Source: SHLJ01 sp041618535
Lineage (GTDB): Bacteria > Bacteroidota > Bacteroidia > Flavobacteriales > Flavobacteriaceae
DNA: 17,161 nucleotides
Assembly: GCA_041618535.1 (NCBI GenBank)
Contig: JBFKFP010000050.1
Span: 1-17,161, forward strand
Direction of reading: 5' to 3'
Shown: piece by piece, positions 14,313 to 17,161 of the stretch
Layout of the letters: the number at the start of each line of letters is the position of its first letter
Position numbering within the stretch: the stretch's first letter is position 1
Made by a program: the position numbers and the translations under genes
Notes under the pieces: model-generated
Database searches by the model: none
What the model was told of the DNA's origin: nothing
The model's input: the letters and a program-made list of their open reading frames with translations, nothing else

Positions 14313-14872
14313 GATTGAATCCAGTTTGCTAACATTTGCTTTCCGCCTGGTGTAAGAACCGATTCCGGATGGAATTGTACACCTTTCACATCCATGGTCC
14401 TGTGTCTCAGGGACATGACCTGACCCCGCTCGTCGAATGAAGTTGCTTCAAGATCAGCGGGCAGGTCGGGATGTACAACCCATGAATGATAGCGGCCAAC
14501 CTCTATCTCTTTTCCAAGCCCTTTGAACAATATCTCATCATCAACAGCGATATTTACACGGGTAGCAACCCCGTGAAACACCTCATCCAGGTTGATCAAC
14601 TCACCTCCAAATACCTCACCAATAGCCTGCTGTCCCAGACATACGCCCAGAATACTCTTCGAGCCGGCATATTCAGAGATGATGGCTTTTAGCAATCCAG
14701 CCTCCTCAGGGATCCCGGGCCCGGGTGACAACACTATCTTATCAAATGGCTTTACATCCTCTAATTTTAGTTTGTCATTTCTCATTACAGTAACTTCACA
14801 ATTCAGGTCCTCAAGGTAGTGGACCAGGTTATAGGTAAAGCTGTCGTAATTATCTATCATCAAAACTTTCAT
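14309..14872 (-). CDS. trpG: Anthranilate synthase component II (glutamine amidotransferase)
   Basis: A 187-residue class I glutamine amidotransferase that releases ammonia from glutamine for TrpE. The catalytic triad is visible as C78 in ILGVCLGQQAIGE and H168/E170 in VQFHPES. The N-terminal MIDNYDSFTYNLVHYLE and the oxyanion motif SPGPGIPEEAG are typical. Such subunits can also serve PabB in folate synthesis; the position directly after trpE favours a Trp role, and no pabB is present here. ATG at nt 14872 lies 2 nt after the trpE TAG; the stop overlaps the trpD start. Confidence 0.97.
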   Translation of the reverse strand: MKVLMIDNYDSFTYNLVHYLEDLNCEVTVMRNDKLKLEDVKPFDKIVLSPGPGIPEEAGLLKAIISEYAGSKSILGVCLGQQAIGEVFGGELINLDEVFHGVATRVNIAVDDEILFKGLGKEIEVGRYHSWVVHPDLPADLEATSFDERGQVMSLRHRTMDVKGVQFHPESVLTPGGKQMLANWIQS

Positions 14873-14874
14873 AA

Positions 14875-16275
14875 CTATAGGTTTTCAGCCATTTTGATGG
14901 CGCTGTTCAAGGCTCCGAGTTTATTGTAAACTTCCTGCAATTCGTGTTCGGGATCTGATTTGGATACCAGTCCGGCCCCAGCCTGCCAATGCAGTTTATG
15001 GTTCATGCTTAAAAAGGTCCTGATCATGATGGCATGGTTGAAATTACCTTCGAAATCCATGAAGCCTATGGCTCCGCCATAATAACCACGGCTCGTTTTC
15101 TCATATTGCTCTATCAGTTGCATGGCTTTATGTTTTGGAGCGCCGCTGAGGGTTCCTGCGGGAAAAGTATCGGCAACAACCTGGATGGTGGATGTTTGCT
15201 GGTCCTTTTGTCCGGTTACCTTGCTAACCAAATGAATGACGTGTGAGAAGAACTGAACTTCCCTGTAGGTTTCAACCTTTACATTACCGCCATGCCGGCT
15301 AAGGTCATTCCTGGCGAGGTCCACAAGCATGACATGCTCCCTGTTTTCTTTATCGTCCTTTACCAATTTCGCCGCAAGTTCGGCATCTTTTAAGTCGTTT
15401 CCTGTTCTTCTGAAGGTTCCTGCGATGGGATGAATCTCCGACTTGCCATCTTGCACGACAAGTTGAGCTTCGGGAGAGCTTCCGAAGATCTTGAAATCGC
15501 CATAATCGAAATAGAAAAGGTAAGGAGAAGGATTTATACTTCTCAATGCCCTGTAAACGTTGAATTCGTCTCCCTTAAAAGCCTGCTGAAATTTTTTCGA
15601 TAAAACAAGTTGAAAAACATCACCTCTGCTGCAATGGGATTTTGCCAGATCTACATGGTGTTTATATTCCTCATCGCTAAGGTTGGACAGGATTTCCCCC
15701 TCGGCTTGAAAAGGGTAGGAGGCATAGTTCTTTGATCGGATGAGCTGGTCGACTTCCCCGATGTTGCTATCTGAATTGAAACAGTGAGCGAAGATATAGG
15801 CCTCATTTTTAAAATGATTTATCGCGATGATGTTCTGGTAAACCGCATAATACAGATCCGGTATCTCAATATGTCCCGGTTTTTTATCGATCACTATATC
15901 TTCGAAATATTTAACCGCATCATAGGCGGTATAACCAAAGATCCCGTTATGGATAAATTTAAAAGGGGTGGGGAACTCTACTTTGAACCTTTTGGTAAAT
16001 CGATCCATTTCCAGAATGACCGATTCCCTGTCAGCCTTCATGTTTTGGGTACTTCCATCAGGAAAGCGCTGTTCAATCATATCATTTTCCACCCTGAAAT
16101 GAGCAATCGGGTTAAAACAGACATATGAGAAGCTGTTATCAGATGTGTGATAATCACTGCTTTCCAATAAAATACTGTTAGGGTAACGGTCCCTTATCTT
16201 CAAATAGATGCTCACCGGCGTAATGGTATCGGCAAGAATCCTTTTATAATGCGTATGCAGATTAAAGCTCTTCAT
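14875..16275 (-). CDS. trpE: Anthranilate synthase component I
   Basis: A 466-residue chorismate-utilising enzyme that, with TrpG, converts chorismate and ammonia to anthranilate and pyruvate. The allosteric Trp-binding motif LLESS is present (36-40), so feedback inhibition is expected. The catalytic half has EIHPIAGTFRRTGND, DKENREHVMLVDLARNDLSR, AGTLSGAPKHKAMQLIEQYE and the C-terminal QAGAGLVSKSDPEHELQE with the conserved Mg/chorismate residues. The FQLVLSKKFQ segment is also family-typical. The ATG at nt 16275 begins 6 nt after the U tract of the attenuator and has no Shine-Dalgarno sequence, only A/T-rich sequence. First gene of the operon, controlled by the leader described separately. 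Confidence 0.98.
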   Translation of the reverse strand: MKSFNLHTHYKRILADTITPVSIYLKIRDRYPNSILLESSDYHTSDNSFSYVCFNPIAHFRVENDMIEQRFPDGSTQNMKADRESVILEMDRFTKRFKVEFPTPFKFIHNGIFGYTAYDAVKYFEDIVIDKKPGHIEIPDLYYAVYQNIIAINHFKNEAYIFAHCFNSDSNIGEVDQLIRSKNYASYPFQAEGEILSNLSDEEYKHHVDLAKSHCSRGDVFQLVLSKKFQQAFKGDEFNVYRALRSINPSPYLFYFDYGDFKIFGSSPEAQLVVQDGKSEIHPIAGTFRRTGNDLKDAELAAKLVKDDKENREHVMLVDLARNDLSRHGGNVKVETYREVQFFSHVIHLVSKVTGQKDQQTSTIQVVADTFPAGTLSGAPKHKAMQLIEQYEKTSRGYYGGAIGFMDFEGNFNHAIMIRTFLSMNHKLHWQAGAGLVSKSDPEHELQEVYNKLGALNSAIKMAENL

Positions 16276-16281
16276 AATATT

Positions 16282-16310
16282 AAAAAAGGCCTGTCGTGAA
16301 TGACAAGCCT
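16282..16310 (-). terminator. trp attenuator: leader terminator hairpin
   Basis: On the minus strand AGGCTTGTC (16310-16302) pairs along all nine positions, one of them a G-U, with GACAGGCCT (16295-16287) around a 6-nt loop (ATTCAC). The stem leads directly into a six-T run (16287-16282). It ends 6 nt before the trpE ATG, so transcripts stopped here contain only the leader peptide. Confidence 0.9.
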
Positions 16311-16345
16311 CTTGTATTTTAAAATAATAACGGGTTGCTTCACGA
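16294..16345 (-). promoter_or_regulatory. Predicted antiterminator pairing in the trp leader
   Basis: On the minus strand TCGTGAA (16345-16339) is perfectly complementary to TTCACGA (16300-16294), which covers most of the terminator loop and the first bases of its 3' arm. Pairing would prevent the terminator stem. The same upstream segment can instead close a 5-bp hairpin (CTTCA 16353-16349 with TGAAG 16342-16338). This gives the usual 1:2, 2:3 and 3:4 alternatives. Pairing strength was judged by eye only. Confidence 0.65.
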
Positions 16346-16396
16346 AATTGAAGTTCGGGAAGTCCACCACCAGTTATTTAGTTTTATTTTTTTCAT
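16340..16396 (-). CDS. trpL: trp leader peptide with three consecutive Trp codons
   Basis: An 18-codon ORF encoding MKKIKLNNWWWTSRTSIS, starting at ATG 16396 and ending with TGA at 16342-16340. The WWW run (residues 9-11) is the sensor: ribosomes stall there when charged tRNA-Trp is scarce. A GAGGAG stretch lies 6 nt before the ATG, much stronger than at other genes in this window. The stop codon lies inside the antiterminator strand, so a ribosome that reaches it would mask that strand and let the terminator form. Position between promoter and terminator, and in front of trpE, makes the assignment strong. There is no reason to expect a separate function for the peptide itself. Confidence 0.9.
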   Translation of the reverse strand: MKKIKLNNWWWTSRTSIS

Positions 16397-16407
16397 TTTG
16401 AACTCCT

Positions 16408-16438
16408 CAAAGATATGGATGAAATATTTTTTTCCAAA
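16408..16438 (-). promoter_or_regulatory. Promoter of the trp operon
   Basis: On the minus strand TTTG (16438-16435) and TATCTTTG (16415-16408) match the Bacteroidota -33 and -7 consensus (TTTG, TAnnTTTG) exactly with 19-nt spacing. The -7 box ends only 12 nt before the leader-peptide ATG, so the transcript should begin within or just after the GAGGAG stretch. Confidence 0.75.
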
Positions 16439-16548
16439 CTAATTATGAAAAAATTGAAATTCCCCTATTGAAACGTTAATTTATTTCGACCATTTGCAGA
16501 ATCGATGAAGGCCAAGAAGAATTATCTTAAATTTACAAATTACAGAAA

Positions 16549-17161
16549 ATGGCTATGAGGTGTCTGTGGGTTTTATCGATGGTCCTGGGTATATGGTCTG
16601 GAGCTTTTTCCCAGAACTGCCCCGATCTTATCAATCCGCTCAATGGGGCAAGTAACGTTCCCGTCGATACCGTGATTAGTTGGGAGTCTGTGGAGGGAGT
16701 TACAGGCTATATTATTTCAATAGGCATTACCCCCGGGGGCTCAGAGATCATTGATTCCCAGCCAATCGGCAGTAGTTCGACTTTTGTTCCTCCAGTGGGC
16801 TTGCCTGAGAATACACTTATCTACGTAACTATAACACTGTTCTATTTCAACCTGCCAAATGTGGTCTGCATCAGTCAGTCGTTCACTACTGAAGATATAA
16901 CCTCAGCTCCGGGTTGTAGCTCACTAAACAGTCCCATGGATTCGGCAACAGATGTTAATATAGGGACTAATCTCAGCTGGGATTATGCCGTGGGCGCCAC
17001 AGGATATATCTTAACTATAGGTACAGCACCAGGTTTGGGTGATATCGTACTCAATCTTGATGTAGGGAATGTGTTGTTCTATAATCCTCCCGACGATTTT
17101 CCGACCGAAATTCAGATTTTTATTGAGATAATTCCCTACAATGAAAATGGCAGCCCCTCTA
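16549..17161 (+). CDS. Secreted repeat protein, N-terminal part (runs off the right edge)
   Basis: A 204-codon open frame from ATG 16549 to the window end. A second ATG at 16555 (MRCLWVLSMVLG) is an alternative start. Residues 1-21 form a signal peptide, with cleavage likely after AFS. The exported part has two modules with a 99-residue period: C24 and C123, ISW (43-45) and LSW (142-144), TGYIISIG (52-59) and TGYILTIG (151-158). Each begins with the pattern P-x-[ND]-[GS]-A-[ST]-[ND]-V and continues as a fibronectin-III/Ig-like beta sandwich. Such modules are common in large Flavobacteriia adhesins exported by the type IX system, but the C-terminal sorting domain is outside the window. Divergent from the trp operon. 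The ligand is unknown. Confidence 0.85.
   Translation, partial: MAMRCLWVLSMVLGIWSGAFSQNCPDLINPLNGASNVPVDTVISWESVEGVTGYIISIGITPGGSEIIDSQPIGSSSTFVPPVGLPENTLIYVTITLFYFNLPNVVCISQSFTTEDITSAPGCSSLNSPMDSATDVNIGTNLSWDYAVGATGYILTIGTAPGLGDIVLNLDVGNVLFYNPPDDFPTEIQIFIEIIPYNENGSPS

Noticed and set aside
16528..16535. TAAATTTA as -7 box for the secreted repeat protein
   Set aside because: The nearest TTTG is 31 nt upstream, too far for a -33 box, and the sequence is a simple A/T palindrome.

Overview
The window reads as chromosome of a Bacteroidota bacterium, most likely Flavobacteriia/Flavobacteriaceae. The evidence is the gene content (a SusC-type carboxypeptidase-regulatory plus TonB-plug protein, a bTHX ribosomal protein, several lipoproteins, a secreted repeat protein), the uninterrupted trpEGDCFBA order, weak Shine-Dalgarno sequences, and promoter-like boxes of the Bacteroidota type (TTTG, about 19-22 nt, then TAnnTTTG) placed 12-23 nt before several start codons. 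It looks like ordinary core genome: no IS, prophage, CRISPR, tRNA or rRNA was seen.

Layout. (1) 1-4202, cell-envelope and RNA housekeeping: the end of a Nudix hydrolase (+); a leftward block ddl-coaD-VOC protein; and, divergently, a PASTA-domain membrane protein with rluD (+). (2) 4193-9198, small accessory genes: a YD-repeat-like lipoprotein (-), yaaA (+), a bidirectional terminator, a long-tailed bTHX (-), a plug-only TonB-receptor-like protein followed in the same frame by a uracil-DNA-glycosylase-fold protein (+), then an NTF2-like lipoprotein and a secreted alpha/beta-hydrolase (-). (3) 9206-16440: a SIMPL-domain protein downstream of the complete tryptophan operon trpE-G-D-C-F-B-A, all leftward, with almost every junction overlapping. 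(4) 16549-end: the start of a secreted protein with about 99-residue repeats, running off the right edge.

The most interesting element is the leader in front of trpE. It holds a canonical promoter, an 18-codon leader peptide MKKIKLNNWWWTSRTSIS with three consecutive Trp codons, and a 9-bp terminator hairpin with a U tract just before the trpE ATG. A 7-nt segment containing the leader-peptide stop codon can pair with the terminator loop and part of its 3' arm. This is a complete ribosome-mediated attenuation system that an ORF-length cut-off would miss. Together with the LLESS Trp-binding motif in TrpE, it predicts two layers of tryptophan control: transcription attenuation and feedback inhibition.

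The trp genes encode the whole chorismate-to-tryptophan route: TrpE/G make anthranilate, TrpD adds phosphoribose, TrpF isomerises, TrpC closes the indole ring, and TrpA/B produce tryptophan. No terminator is visible after trpA, so the SIMPL protein, the esterase and the NTF2-like lipoprotein may be transcribed with it.
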